NCBI GenBank assembly: GCA_017386805.1
Contig: JAFOGM010000018.1
Coordinates: forward strand, 1-9,161
Length of the DNA: 9,161 nt
Direction: 5' to 3'
Origin: Bacillota bacterium
Lineage (GTDB): Bacteria; Bacillota; Clostridia; Peptostreptococcales; Anaerovoracaceae
Positions 1 through 7,200 of the stretch are shown piece after piece. The stretch's first letter is position 1, and each line of letters opens with the position of its first letter. A model generated the notes under the pieces. The model was given only the letters and a program-made list of their open reading frames with translations. It was not told the origin of the DNA and did not search any database. A program made the translations under genes and the position numbers.

Positions 1-1058
1 GCATCATCGTCGCAGTACTGGTTCTGTTCGGTGCTTACCGCATCATCAGCGCCAACATGGGCGGAGGTGAAGAAGAAGAAAAATATCGTGTGAACGTGAA
101 GGTGGACCAGGTAGCTTCCATGGATCTGAAAACCACAGCTCCTTTGACCGGTTCCATCCAGGCAGAAAACCAGGTGATCCTGGCAGCGGCTCTGCAGGGG
201 GAAGTTACCGGCGTTTATGTGGAAGTGGGCGATTACGTAACTGAAGGCACCACCCTGGTGACTCTGGACACTTCTTCCGTCAGCGCCAGCTACGGTCAGG
301 CATCCGCAGCCTACAACATGGCTAAGGAAGGGCTGGAAGTAGCCAGAACTACATACGAAAGAATGCAGACCTTATATGCAGAAGGCGCCATTTCTCTGCA
401 GGCTCTGGAACAGGCGAAGATGTCCTACACCACTGCCCAGGAACAGGTGAATCAGGCAAGCGCTGCTTTAGGCAGCGCCGGTACCGCCGTTGGCTATGGT
501 ACCATCACTGCGCCCATTGACGGTTACGTGACCGGACTGAACGCCGTTGTAGGCCAGTTCCCCGGAAATCCGGTTGCCACCGTCAGCGACACCTCCACTC
601 TGGAAATCAACTGCAGCGTATCCGAATACCTGATCAGCAGCATCAAGGTGGGTGATCCCGTAGCGATCACCGTAAAGGCGCACCCCGGTATGAATTTCAC
701 CGGTACGGTAAAGACCGTTTCTCCGGCTCCTGGCCTGGGAAGCTTTACCTATCCCGTATCCATCGGTATCGATGAAGGTCAGGAAGGCCTCATGGCAGGG
801 ATGTTTGCGGAAGTGCACGTGACTTCCAACAGTAAGGAAGATATCATCGCAGTTCCCTCTGACGCGGTTTTGATCAAAAACGGCGAAACTCAGGTGGTTG
901 TTCTCAACGATCTGATCCCGGAATATGTAAAGGTAGAAACAGGTCTGGATAATGGCGAATACGTAGAAATCCTTTCCGGACTGACAGAAGGTCAGACCAT
1001 CGTTACCACCGGTCAGCATTACGTTGTGGCTGGTGAAGAAGTGAATATCGTTGAATAA
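1..1058 (+). CDS. RND efflux periplasmic adaptor subunit (membrane fusion protein, HlyD/AcrA family), 5' partial
   Basis: This adaptor subunit links an RND pump to the outside of the membrane. The left edge cuts the gene: the frame is open from base 3 and 351 residues are visible. The true start lies upstream, because 18 residues read in frame before the first ATG (57) include a hydrophobic run (IIVAVLVLFGAY) that looks like the end of an N-terminal signal anchor. In visible numbering, an acidic EEEE stretch follows at about 23-26. The first half of a biotinyl/lipoyl-like domain is at about 57-90 (LQGEVTGVYVEVGDYV), an Ala/Gln/Glu-rich coiled-coil hairpin at about 92-160, and the second lipoyl half at about 165-182 (YGTITAPIDGYVTG). 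A beta-barrel (about 200-275) and a membrane-proximal domain (about 280-351) complete the protein. The hairpin is short, as in adaptors of pumps lacking a TolC partner (inference). The pump gene follows directly, with its ribosome binding site over this stop codon. Family call sure; substrate unknown. Confidence 0.93.
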   Translation, partial: IIVAVLVLFGAYRIISANMGGGEEEEKYRVNVKVDQVASMDLKTTAPLTGSIQAENQVILAAALQGEVTGVYVEVGDYVTEGTTLVTLDTSSVSASYGQASAAYNMAKEGLEVARTTYERMQTLYAEGAISLQALEQAKMSYTTAQEQVNQASAALGSAGTAVGYGTITAPIDGYVTGLNAVVGQFPGNPVATVSDTSTLEINCSVSEYLISSIKVGDPVAITVKAHPGMNFTGTVKTVSPAPGLGSFTYPVSIGIDEGQEGLMAGMFAEVHVTSNSKEDIIAVPSDAVLIKNGETQVVVLNDLIPEYVKVETGLDNGEYVEILSGLTEGQTIVTTGQHYVVAGEEVNIVE

Positions 1059-1063
1059 GGAGG
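1056..1063 (+). promoter_or_regulatory. Ribosome binding site of the RND pump gene, overlapping the adaptor stop codon
   Basis: TAAGGAGG contains the adaptor stop TAA (1056-1058) and a full GGAGG (1059-1063), 5 nt before the ATG at 1069. This favours 1069 over the upstream in-frame TTG at 1051 and implies translational coupling of adaptor and pump. Confidence 0.85.
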
Positions 1064-1068
1064 CCGCC

Positions 1069-4000
1069 ATGAACTTCTCGTTCTCATCGATTTCGGTCAA
1101 GCGGCCGGTAACGACCATCATGCTGTTGATGATCGTTGTCCTGCTGGGTGTGACCTCCGTTATGGGGATCCCCATGGACTTGATGCCGGAAATGGAAATT
1201 CCGGTGGCAATCGCCATGATCTCCTATCCCAATGCTTCTCCCGAAGAAGTAGAAACTATGATTACAAGGCCGGTGGAAGCGGCATTGGCGTCCTGTGAAG
1301 GCTTAAAGAGCATCACGTCAATGACGTCAGCCGGAAGTTCCGTGACCATGATCGAGTTTGAAATGAACACGGACATGAACTTCGCTACCCTGGATATGCG
1401 TGAAAAAATTGCCATGGTCGAAGGATATCTGCCGGAAAACTCCACCGATCCCATGATCATGAAATTGAATTTAAATTCCACACCGGTCATCTCTGTATAC
1501 GTTTCCGGGGATATGCCGCTGGATCAGCTGTACAATCGCGTACAGGACAGCGTTGTTTCCGGCTTTGAACGTACCAGCGGGGTTGCTTCCGTATCCGTTT
1601 CCGGTGGTCTGGAAAAAAAAATTGCAGTGATCCTGGATCAGGAACGTCTTCTGGGCTATGGCCTGTCCATGTCCACTGTTGCGCAGATGCTGGCAGCTGA
1701 CAACCTGAATATGCCCAGCGGCAACGTGGCCAAGGGCTCCAAGGAACTGATCGTTCGTACCATCGGTGAATTTGATTCCATAGAAGATATCAAACAGTAT
1801 CCCATGATCCTGGCAACCGGTGAAGTGGTTCGCCTGGGTGACGTGGCTCACATTGTGGAACGATACAAAGAACAGGACTCCATCAGCCGTATCGACGGTC
1901 AGACCGCCATCGGCGTATCCATGATGAAACAGTCCTCTGCCAATACGGTAGAAGTGTCCAAGGCCATTCGAAAGGCTTTGGTTACTCTGGAAAAGAATAA
2001 TCCTGACCTGACCTTTACCATCGGTATGGACCAGGCAGACTTCATTCAGCTGGCGGTATCCTCCGTGGCTCAGTCGGCCATCACCGGGGGGGTCCTGGCG
2101 GTTGTCGTAGTATTCCTGTTCCTGAGAAATCTGGGATCTACGGCCATCATTGCCATCTCCATCCCCACATCCTTCCTGGCAACTTTCGTCCTGATGAAGT
2201 ACACAGGAATGACACTGAACCTGCTGACCCTCTGCGGTTTGACCCTGGGTGTTGGTATGCTGGTGGATAACTCCATCGTAGTTCTGGAAAACATCTACAG
2301 CATGAACCAGAGAATGAAAGACTCCTACCATGCTTCCATCGAAGGAAGTAAGCAGGTATTCCTGTCGGTTGCAGCTTCCACACTGACCAGTGTGGTTGTA
2401 TATCTGCCCATCGCCCTGAGTACCGGTTATGCGGGTATGGTCTTCAAAGACTTCAGTTTTACCATTATTTTCGCTCTGTTGGCGTCTCTGGTGGTATCCA
2501 TGACTGTGGTTCCCATGCTCTGTTCCAAAATTTTAAGTCATGATGTCCACACCGACTACATGCGTATCGGTAAGCATCATTATCGCTATCGCTTCGTGCC
2601 CAAGTTCAACCGCATGATCGAGCACGTAGCGGATTGGTATGGCCAGGTGATCACCATGGCACTGACCAAGCGCAAAAAGGTTGTGATCAGCTGTATTCTG
2701 GTCTTCGTGATCTCCCTCAGCCTGGTGCTGATGGTAGGTGCAGAACTGCTTCCGGAAAGTGACCAGGGTATGATCACCGTTTCTGTGGAAGCTCCCTATG
2801 GAGCGTCTCTGGCAGAACGTGATGCCATGGTAAGTGAAATGGAAGCCTACCTTCTGACCATTCCGGAAGTGAAGCATTTGACTCTGGATGTGGCCTCCAG
2901 CTCCCTGCTGGGCGGTCAGTCCACCACCTCCACGCTGTCGGTATCTCTGGTGGGTAAGACCGAACGTAACCGCAGCACGGGTGAGATCGCAAAGGAAATC
3001 AAACAGGAATTCTCTGATATCGCTGGTGCAGAAATCTCTGTCAGCGAAACTTCCATGACTTCCATGATGACTGGTGGTGCAGATATCGGTCTGTACATCT
3101 ACGGCGATGAACTGGAAGTTCTGGAAAACGTGGGCAACGATTTGATTGCCCGCCTGATGGATATCGACGGAATTTCCGAAGCCTCCATCAACGTAACAGA
3201 AGGAAATCCGGAAATCCGCGTAAAGCTGAATCGTTCCGTAGCGTCCAATTTCGGTATCACATCCTACCAGCTGGCCAGTGCGCTGGAATCTTCCCTGTCG
3301 GGAAGCACTGCCACCAATCTGAAGGTGGACGGCAACGAAATTGCCATCAATCTGTCCCTGAACGACACCTACGGTAAGACCGTAGATAACATGAAGCAGA
3401 TCATGATCCCCACACCGCTGGGCGTTTCCATCCCGGTGGGTCAGATCGCTGACTTCGAATATGACAATTCTCCCACAGTGATCAACCGTCAGAATCAGGT
3501 GAGAGTTGTGACCTTATCCGCTTACGTGGAAGGCCGTGACCTGGGTTCTGTATCTGCGGATGTCAACAAGGTCATCCAGAATTATCCCTTCCCGGAAGGT
3601 TATTATTACGATAACGGCGGGGCGCAGGAAGAAATGGTTGACGCCTTCCAGCAGCTGGGTCTGGCACTGGTTGTGGCGATCCTGCTGGTATACATGCTTC
3701 TGGCTGCACAGTTCGAATCTCTCGTATTGCCGCTGCTGGTTATGGTATCCGTACCCTTTGCGATGTCCGGTGCGTTCCTGGCGCTGTTCTTCGCCGGTAT
3801 GCGCCTGTCCATGATTTCCTTCACCAGTTTGGTTATTCTGGTTGGTATCGTTGTTAACAACGCGATCCTTCTGGTGGAATTCATCAAGATCAATTCCGCA
3901 ACCATGGACCGCGACCATGCCATCGTGGAAGCCGGTCGAAGCCGTCTCCGTCCCATTCTGATGACCAGTTTGACCACCATCGTCGGTATGATCCCCATGT

Positions 4001-4221
4001 CCTTGGGTCGTGGCGACGGCGGTGAGATCCTGGCTCCCATGGGGGTATCCATCATGGGTGGTCTGGTAGGTTCCACGGTTGGTGCGCTGCTTCTGGTTCC
4101 CGTTCTTTATGCATGGAACGATGACAGACACAACCGCAGAATGGCTGAAAAGCAGAAGCATGCGGAAGAAATCGCAGAACTGGAACACCTGTGGGATATG
4201 GAAACTGCAGAGGAACGCTAA
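1069..4221 (+). CDS. RND family multidrug efflux transporter (HAE1 / SwrC-AcrB type)
   Basis: Proton-driven inner-membrane exporter of amphiphilic compounds, 1050 aa, close to the length of AcrB (1049), so it is complete. I see the usual duplicated 12-TM plan: TM1 about 14-33, a large extracytoplasmic loop, TM2-TM6 about 337-352, 359-376, 384-405, 431-451 and 464-486, TM7 about 538-557, a second large loop, then TM8-TM12 about 863-1013 and a charged cytoplasmic tail. The TM4 motif GMLVDNSIVVLENI puts D400 and N401 at the positions of AcrB D407/D408. In TM10 (GIVVNNAILLVEF) N930 replaces AcrB K940. R959 and T966 in RSRLRPILMT match AcrB R971/T978. A His/Tyr-rich linker (KHHYRYRF) sits between TM6 and TM7. 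The ATG at 1069 is chosen for its GGAGG. The adaptor gene precedes it and a TetR gene follows by 1 nt. The substrate cannot be read from the sequence; bile salts, lipopeptides or antibiotics are guesses. Confidence 0.96.
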   Translation: MNFSFSSISVKRPVTTIMLLMIVVLLGVTSVMGIPMDLMPEMEIPVAIAMISYPNASPEEVETMITRPVEAALASCEGLKSITSMTSAGSSVTMIEFEMNTDMNFATLDMREKIAMVEGYLPENSTDPMIMKLNLNSTPVISVYVSGDMPLDQLYNRVQDSVVSGFERTSGVASVSVSGGLEKKIAVILDQERLLGYGLSMSTVAQMLAADNLNMPSGNVAKGSKELIVRTIGEFDSIEDIKQYPMILATGEVVRLGDVAHIVERYKEQDSISRIDGQTAIGVSMMKQSSANTVEVSKAIRKALVTLEKNNPDLTFTIGMDQADFIQLAVSSVAQSAITGGVLAVVVVFLFLRNLGSTAIIAISIPTSFLATFVLMKYTGMTLNLLTLCGLTLGVGMLVDNSIVVLENIYSMNQRMKDSYHASIEGSKQVFLSVAASTLTSVVVYLPIALSTGYAGMVFKDFSFTIIFALLASLVVSMTVVPMLCSKILSHDVHTDYMRIGKHHYRYRFVPKFNRMIEHVADWYGQVITMALTKRKKVVISCILVFVISLSLVLMVGAELLPESDQGMITVSVEAPYGASLAERDAMVSEMEAYLLTIPEVKHLTLDVASSSLLGGQSTTSTLSVSLVGKTERNRSTGEIAKEIKQEFSDIAGAEISVSETSMTSMMTGGADIGLYIYGDELEVLENVGNDLIARLMDIDGISEASINVTEGNPEIRVKLNRSVASNFGITSYQLASALESSLSGSTATNLKVDGNEIAINLSLNDTYGKTVDNMKQIMIPTPLGVSIPVGQIADFEYDNSPTVINRQNQVRVVTLSAYVEGRDLGSVSADVNKVIQNYPFPEGYYYDNGGAQEEMVDAFQQLGLALVVAILLVYMLLAAQFESLVLPLLVMVSVPFAMSGAFLALFFAGMRLSMISFTSLVILVGIVVNNAILLVEFIKINSATMDRDHAIVEAGRSRLRPILMTSLTTIVGMIPMSLGRGDGGEILAPMGVSIMGGLVGSTVGALLLVPVLYAWNDDRHNRRMAEKQKHAEEIAELEHLWDMETAEER

Positions 4222-4222
4222 G

Positions 4223-4798
4223 ATGAGAGATAAATCGAAAAAACGCCAGTTGATCATGGAGGCTGCTTTACAGGTCTTCGTGGAACATGGCTACGAAAAG
4301 ACAAAGATCATCGATGTGGCCCGGACGGCAGGAATTGGTAAGGGTACTGTCTATGAATACTTTGAAAGCAAAGAGGCGCTGTTCTGCTGTATCCTGGAAG
4401 AATACTGTGAGTATTACAAAGAAGGGGTCAGAAAGATTCTGAGCGATTTGAAAGATACCGGTTGTCAGGAAAAGCTGCTTTCGGTGATCCATATGGAAGA
4501 AGAACTGAAGGATCAGGTCCATTTGAAATCCCTGAACCCGGTCCAGCTGATGACAGAGTTTACCAACTTCCCCGGACTGAAGCAGGCCATTCAGGTGATG
4601 CTGAAATTCAAGTTCGACACAGTATGCGAAATTCTCAATGAGGGAGTGAAGAACGGTGAATTCCGATCCGTCAACATCCCTCTGGCAACCGCCGCCCTCA
4701 TGGGCGCCAGCTCTGCGGTGGATCTGATTTCCGATGAAATTCAGGACTACACCGATGAAAACCTGTTGGATCTGATGATTCATGGGCTGAAAGCATAA
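4223..4798 (+). CDS. TetR/AcrR family transcriptional regulator of the efflux operon
   Basis: One-domain-plus-ligand-pocket repressor of 191 aa, a normal length for the family. The N-terminal TetR DNA-binding domain covers about residues 8-55: a first helix IMEAALQVFVEHGYEKTK, then a helix-turn-helix IIDVARTAGIGKGTVYEYF ending in the usual FESKEALF. The rest is helical and variable, as expected for the ligand and dimer domain, and I cannot name its subfamily. The ATG at 4223 is preceded by AGAGG (4209-4213); a longer in-frame reading back into the pump gene is not needed. The gene starts 1 nt after the pump stop, so it is co-transcribed and probably coupled. By analogy with AcrR-type regulators it probably represses its own efflux operon until an exported compound binds it (inference). 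The operator would lie left of the window. Confidence 0.93.
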   Translation: MRDKSKKRQLIMEAALQVFVEHGYEKTKIIDVARTAGIGKGTVYEYFESKEALFCCILEEYCEYYKEGVRKILSDLKDTGCQEKLLSVIHMEEELKDQVHLKSLNPVQLMTEFTNFPGLKQAIQVMLKFKFDTVCEILNEGVKNGEFRSVNIPLATAALMGASSAVDLISDEIQDYTDENLLDLMIHGLKA

Positions 4799-4806
4799 AA
4801 AAGAAA

Positions 4807-4835
4807 TAGTTTTTTAGAAATAAGTGTTGTATAAT
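4807..4835 (+). promoter_or_regulatory. Candidate sigma-A promoter of the DEAD-box helicase gene
   Basis: A perfect -10 box TATAAT sits at 4830-4835, inside the 5' arm of the terminator hairpin. The -35 region is poor: TAGTTT at 4807-4812 gives a 17-nt spacer but matches the consensus weakly, and there is no TGn extension directly before the -10. Predicted transcription start is near 4842, giving a leader of about 47 nt that lacks the 5' arm of the hairpin. The call rests mainly on the -10 box and the gene arrangement. Confidence 0.5.
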
Positions 4836-4875
4836 AGTAAAGTTATTGCTTTATAAATACAACACTTGTTTTTTT
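4822..4875 (+). terminator. Rho-independent terminator of the adaptor-pump-TetR operon
   Basis: Perfect 11-bp inverted repeat, AAGTGTTGTAT (4822-4832) with ATACAACACTT (4857-4867), followed by G and seven Ts (4869-4875). The 24-nt loop can form a further 5-bp stem (TAAAG 4838-4842 with CTTTA 4849-4853). It begins 23 nt after the TetR stop. The stem is AT-rich, so termination may be partial. The T tract ends only 2 nt before the helicase ribosome binding site, an unusually tight fit. Confidence 0.75.
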
Positions 4876-4888
4876 GAAAGGATAGATT

Positions 4889-6619
4889 ATGGAACGTTTG
4901 ATTTTTAATGAACTTCCTTTGTCGGAGGAAGTATTGAAGGCTCTGGATAAGATGGGCTTTGAGGAAGCTACACCGATCCAGTCCCTGGCTATTCCGCCGA
5001 TCCTGGAAGGCAAGGACGTCATCGGTCAGGCTCGTACCGGTACCGGTAAGACCTGTGCCTTCGGGATCCCTGCCGTGGAAAGTCTGGATATGGAAGTGAC
5101 CGGGATGCAGGTCCTGGCTCTCTGCCCCACCCGTGAACTGGCCATTCAGATGGCAGAAGAACTGGAACAGGTAGCGAAATACAAGAAGGGAGCCGGTGTT
5201 CTGGCTATTTACGGTGGTCAGTCCATCGATCGCCAGATCATGGCGCTGAAGAAGAGACCCCAGATCATCGTGGGAACTCCGGGCCGCGTTATGGACCATC
5301 TGCGTCGCCACACTCTGAAGGTGGAAAACCTGCGCATGGTGGTGCTGGATGAAGCTGATGAAATGCTGAAGATGGGCTTCCGTGAAGATATCGATGAGAT
5401 TCTGGCACAGCTGCCGGAAGAACGTCAGACCATGCTGTTCTCTGCAACGATGCCGGAAGAAATTCTGGAAATTACAACGCTGTATCAGAAAGAGCCGATC
5501 CACTTACAGACCATCGAAAAGGAACTGACCGTTCCCAGCATCGATCAGTACTATATCGAAGTGCGTGAACATAACAAGCTGGAACTGCTGAGCCGCCTGG
5601 TAGACTGTAAGAACGTGAAGCTGGGTCTGGTATTTGTCAACACCAAGATCCGTGCCGATGAAGTCACTCAGGGATTACAGAACCGCGGTTTCCGCGTAGA
5701 AGCTCTGCATGGCGACATGAAGCAGCTGGAACGCGACCGCGTTATGAGCCGCTTCCGTAAGGGACAGCTGCAGCTGCTGGTTGCCACTGACGTGGCTGCC
5801 CGCGGCATCGACGTGACCGGCATCGACGTGGTGTTCAACTACGACCTGCCCAGCGATGAAGAATATTACGTACACCGCATCGGTCGTACCGGCCGTGCAG
5901 GAAGTTCCGGCGTGTCCTACTCCTTCGTTTTCGGAAGAGATCACTACCGCCTGAGAAACATCCAGCGCTACACCAAGTCCAAGATCCTGCCCATGAAGGC
6001 ACCTACCATTGCCGACGTGGAACAGGTTCGCGTGGAAATGGCCATCCGCAGAGTTCAGACCAAGCTGGATAAGGGTCGTTATAAGAAATACCTGCCCATT
6101 GTGGAAGAAATCCTGAAGATGGAATTCCCCGTGGAAGAAGGACTGGAAGAGGGTCTGGAAGAACTGGGCTTCGATCCCACCAACCGCCCGCAGTACAGCG
6201 CCGAAGACGTAGCTGCAGTCCTGTTCGGCATGGCCTTCGATGAGTTCGACAAGAGAAGCTATCGCCGCACCGAGCTGGATGAGGAGCCGGTGAACATCTT
6301 CCGCCACAAAAAAGACCGCCACGGCAACCGCGGCTTCCGCGACGACAGAGGACATGGCGACCGTAAGGAGCACGGTGGATGGAAACATCACGGCGACCGC
6401 GATGAATTCTATAAAGAACGCTTCGACGGAAAGAAGAAGGAAAAGCGTCGTGACTGGGATGAACTTCCGCCCTACGACAGTAAGCGCGACAGAAAGCGCC
6501 GTGACTGGGATGAGGACGGTGGTCATGGAAAGCACAGCGGTAAAACCTTCGGAAAGAAGAAGGATGGCGCTTACGGAAAGAAATCCGGAAAGGGCTTTGC
6601 TAAGAAAAAGAAGAAATAA
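4889..6619 (+). CDS. DEAD-box ATP-dependent RNA helicase (CshA/DeaD-like) with a basic low-complexity tail
   Basis: RNA helicase of 576 aa that uses ATP to unwind or remodel short RNA duplexes; relatives act in mRNA decay, ribosome assembly and cold growth. All core motifs are visible in order: F6 and the Q motif ending TPIQ (28-31), motif I ARTGTGKT (48-55), Ia PTRELA (80-85), GG (109-110), Ib TPGR (130-133), II DEAD (154-157), III SAT (185-187), IV LVFVNTK (247-253), V ATDVAARGID (299-308) and VI HRIGRTGRAG (329-338). A helical acidic region follows (about 371-455, with EEGLEEGLEELG at 416-427), resembling in position the dimerisation segment of CshA. Residues about 470-576 are a Lys/Arg/His/Gly/Asp-rich tail ending in AKKKKK, with no DbpA-type RNA-binding domain that I can recognise. 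The ATG at 4889 follows AAAGGA (4878-4883 region). The gene is monocistronic, between two terminators. The exact orthologue (cshA, cshB or deaD) is not settled. Confidence 0.96.
   Translation: MERLIFNELPLSEEVLKALDKMGFEEATPIQSLAIPPILEGKDVIGQARTGTGKTCAFGIPAVESLDMEVTGMQVLALCPTRELAIQMAEELEQVAKYKKGAGVLAIYGGQSIDRQIMALKKRPQIIVGTPGRVMDHLRRHTLKVENLRMVVLDEADEMLKMGFREDIDEILAQLPEERQTMLFSATMPEEILEITTLYQKEPIHLQTIEKELTVPSIDQYYIEVREHNKLELLSRLVDCKNVKLGLVFVNTKIRADEVTQGLQNRGFRVEALHGDMKQLERDRVMSRFRKGQLQLLVATDVAARGIDVTGIDVVFNYDLPSDEEYYVHRIGRTGRAGSSGVSYSFVFGRDHYRLRNIQRYTKSKILPMKAPTIADVEQVRVEMAIRRVQTKLDKGRYKKYLPIVEEILKMEFPVEEGLEEGLEELGFDPTNRPQYSAEDVAAVLFGMAFDEFDKRSYRRTELDEEPVNIFRHKKDRHGNRGFRDDRGHGDRKEHGGWKHHGDRDEFYKERFDGKKKEKRRDWDELPPYDSKRDRKRRDWDEDGGHGKHSGKTFGKKKDGAYGKKSGKGFAKKKKK
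6442..6513 (+). repeat. Short direct repeat inside the helicase tail
   Basis: Two 21-nt copies at 6442-6462 and 6493-6513, 51 nt apart, differ at one base. Both encode KRRDWDE (helicase residues 519-525 and 536-542). The spacing is a whole number of codons, so this is a coding tandem-like duplication within a low-complexity tail, not a mobile element. Confidence 0.7.
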
Positions 6620-6628
6620 TTGCATGAA

Positions 6629-6657
6629 AAAAGCTGCATCATTGCGATGCAGCTTTT
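6629..6657. terminator. Bidirectional rho-independent terminator between convergent genes
   Basis: A 12-bp stem, AAAAGCTGCATC (6629-6640) with GATGCAGCTTTT (6646-6657), closes a 5-nt loop ATTGC. On the plus strand it lies 9 nt after the helicase stop and ends in TTTT, then GTGC and TTTTT. On the minus strand the A run at 6627-6632 gives a six-T tail after the stem, 26 nt beyond the SEC-C gene stop. It serves both converging operons, more classically on the minus strand. Confidence 0.9.
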
Positions 6658-6683
6658 GTGCTTTTTGAATTAGTCGAAGAAGC

Positions 6684-7184
6684 TTATGCGTTCTTTCCGC
6701 AGCACTTCTTGTACTTCTTACCGGAACCGCAGGGGCAGGGATCGTTTCTGCCGGGTTCCTTGTCCTTAACAACGGTCTTGGAACGCTTGTAGTTCTTAAC
6801 GATTTCCAGTCTCTTTTCTTCGGTCAGGATGGTTTCCCACTGGGGCAGGGTGAACAGATAGTCAGCGCCAGCAACCAGCATGTTGAAGAACAGCTTTTCC
6901 ATGTCGATGTCCAGGCAGATTTCACTTTCTTCGGTGATGGATTCCAGATCCTGTTCTTCACGCAGGGAGGTGTTGATACCATCCAGGAAGCCCATAACCA
7001 GCAGGGGGTCAGCTTCGTACTTGTCCACTAAGGACTGGAAGGTACCGGTCACCTTTTCGGTGGGTCTGTCCAGAATGTCGCTGTAGATCTTCTTTTCGGT
7101 GGAGCTGTATTTCTCCCAGAAATCGGGGAAGCTTTCATCTGTCTGGTTGGAGATCAGATCTTCCCAATCTTTAAATAAACTCAT
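6684..7184 (-). CDS. SEC-C metal-binding motif protein of unknown function
   Basis: Protein of 166 aa with no signal peptide or membrane segment, so probably cytoplasmic. The last 22 residues are a textbook SEC-C motif (GRNDPCPCGSGKKYKKCC): C150, C152, C161 and C162 form a CxC-x8-CC zinc site like the one at the SecA C-terminus, which binds SecB and ribosomes. The first 140 residues are acidic and helical, contain the short blocks MGFLDGINTSL (64-74) and LFTLPQWETIL (110-120), and match no domain I can name; I recall similar proteins as common but uncharacterised in Clostridia. The ATG at 7184 is chosen because AAAGGAG lies 8 nt upstream; the longer in-frame reading from 7220 would overlap the hom stop. 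The gene starts 16 nt after hom ends, so it is the second gene of a hom operon, and it ends at the shared terminator. It is not SecA itself: no ATPase domain is present. Confidence 0.9.
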   Translation of the reverse strand: MSLFKDWEDLISNQTDESFPDFWEKYSSTEKKIYSDILDRPTEKVTGTFQSLVDKYEADPLLVMGFLDGINTSLREEQDLESITEESEICLDIDMEKLFFNMLVAGADYLFTLPQWETILTEEKRLEIVKNYKRSKTVVKDKEPGRNDPCPCGSGKKYKKCCGKNA

Positions 7185-7192
7185 TTGTGTTT

Positions 7193-7199
7193 CTCCTTT
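7193..7199 (-). promoter_or_regulatory. Ribosome binding site that fixes the SEC-C gene start
   Basis: On the minus strand AAAGGAG (7199 to 7193) lies just past the hom stop codon (7203-7201) and 8 nt before the ATG at 7184. It rules out the longer upstream start at 7220, which would place this site within the coding sequence. Confidence 0.85.
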
Positions 7200-7200
7200 A

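Noticed and set aside
1051..1068. A TTG start for the pump, six codons upstream and overlapping the adaptor stop.
   Set aside because: The strong GGAGG at 1059-1063 would fall inside the coding sequence; the ATG at 1069 has ideal spacing and gives the usual RND N-terminus.
468..2331. Long minus-strand open frames opposite the adaptor and pump genes (for example 468-1217 and 1471-2331).
   Set aside because: They lack good ribosome binding sites, are rich in His, Gln and Gly without recognisable domains, and lie opposite clearly real genes. They reflect the codon bias of the sense strand.
4079..4222. An N-terminal extension of the TetR protein into the pump gene.
   Set aside because: The extra 48 residues are the pump sequence read in another frame; TetR proteins begin close to the first helix, as from 4223.
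3514..4257. A 247-aa minus-strand frame opposite the end of the pump gene and the start of the TetR gene.
   Set aside because: It crosses two real genes and their coupled junction, and its composition (His/Gln/Thr runs) resembles a shadow frame rather than a protein.
4822..4867. The 11-bp inverted repeat as an operator for the upstream TetR protein.
   Set aside because: The arms are separated by 24 nt, too far for a normal TetR operator, and a T tract directly follows the second arm, so a terminator explains it better. A dual role is not excluded.
5675..6772. A 365-aa minus-strand frame opposite the helicase and reaching into the SEC-C gene.
   Set aside because: It runs through the bidirectional terminator and has no domain or ribosome binding site. 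The helicase on the other strand has every family motif.
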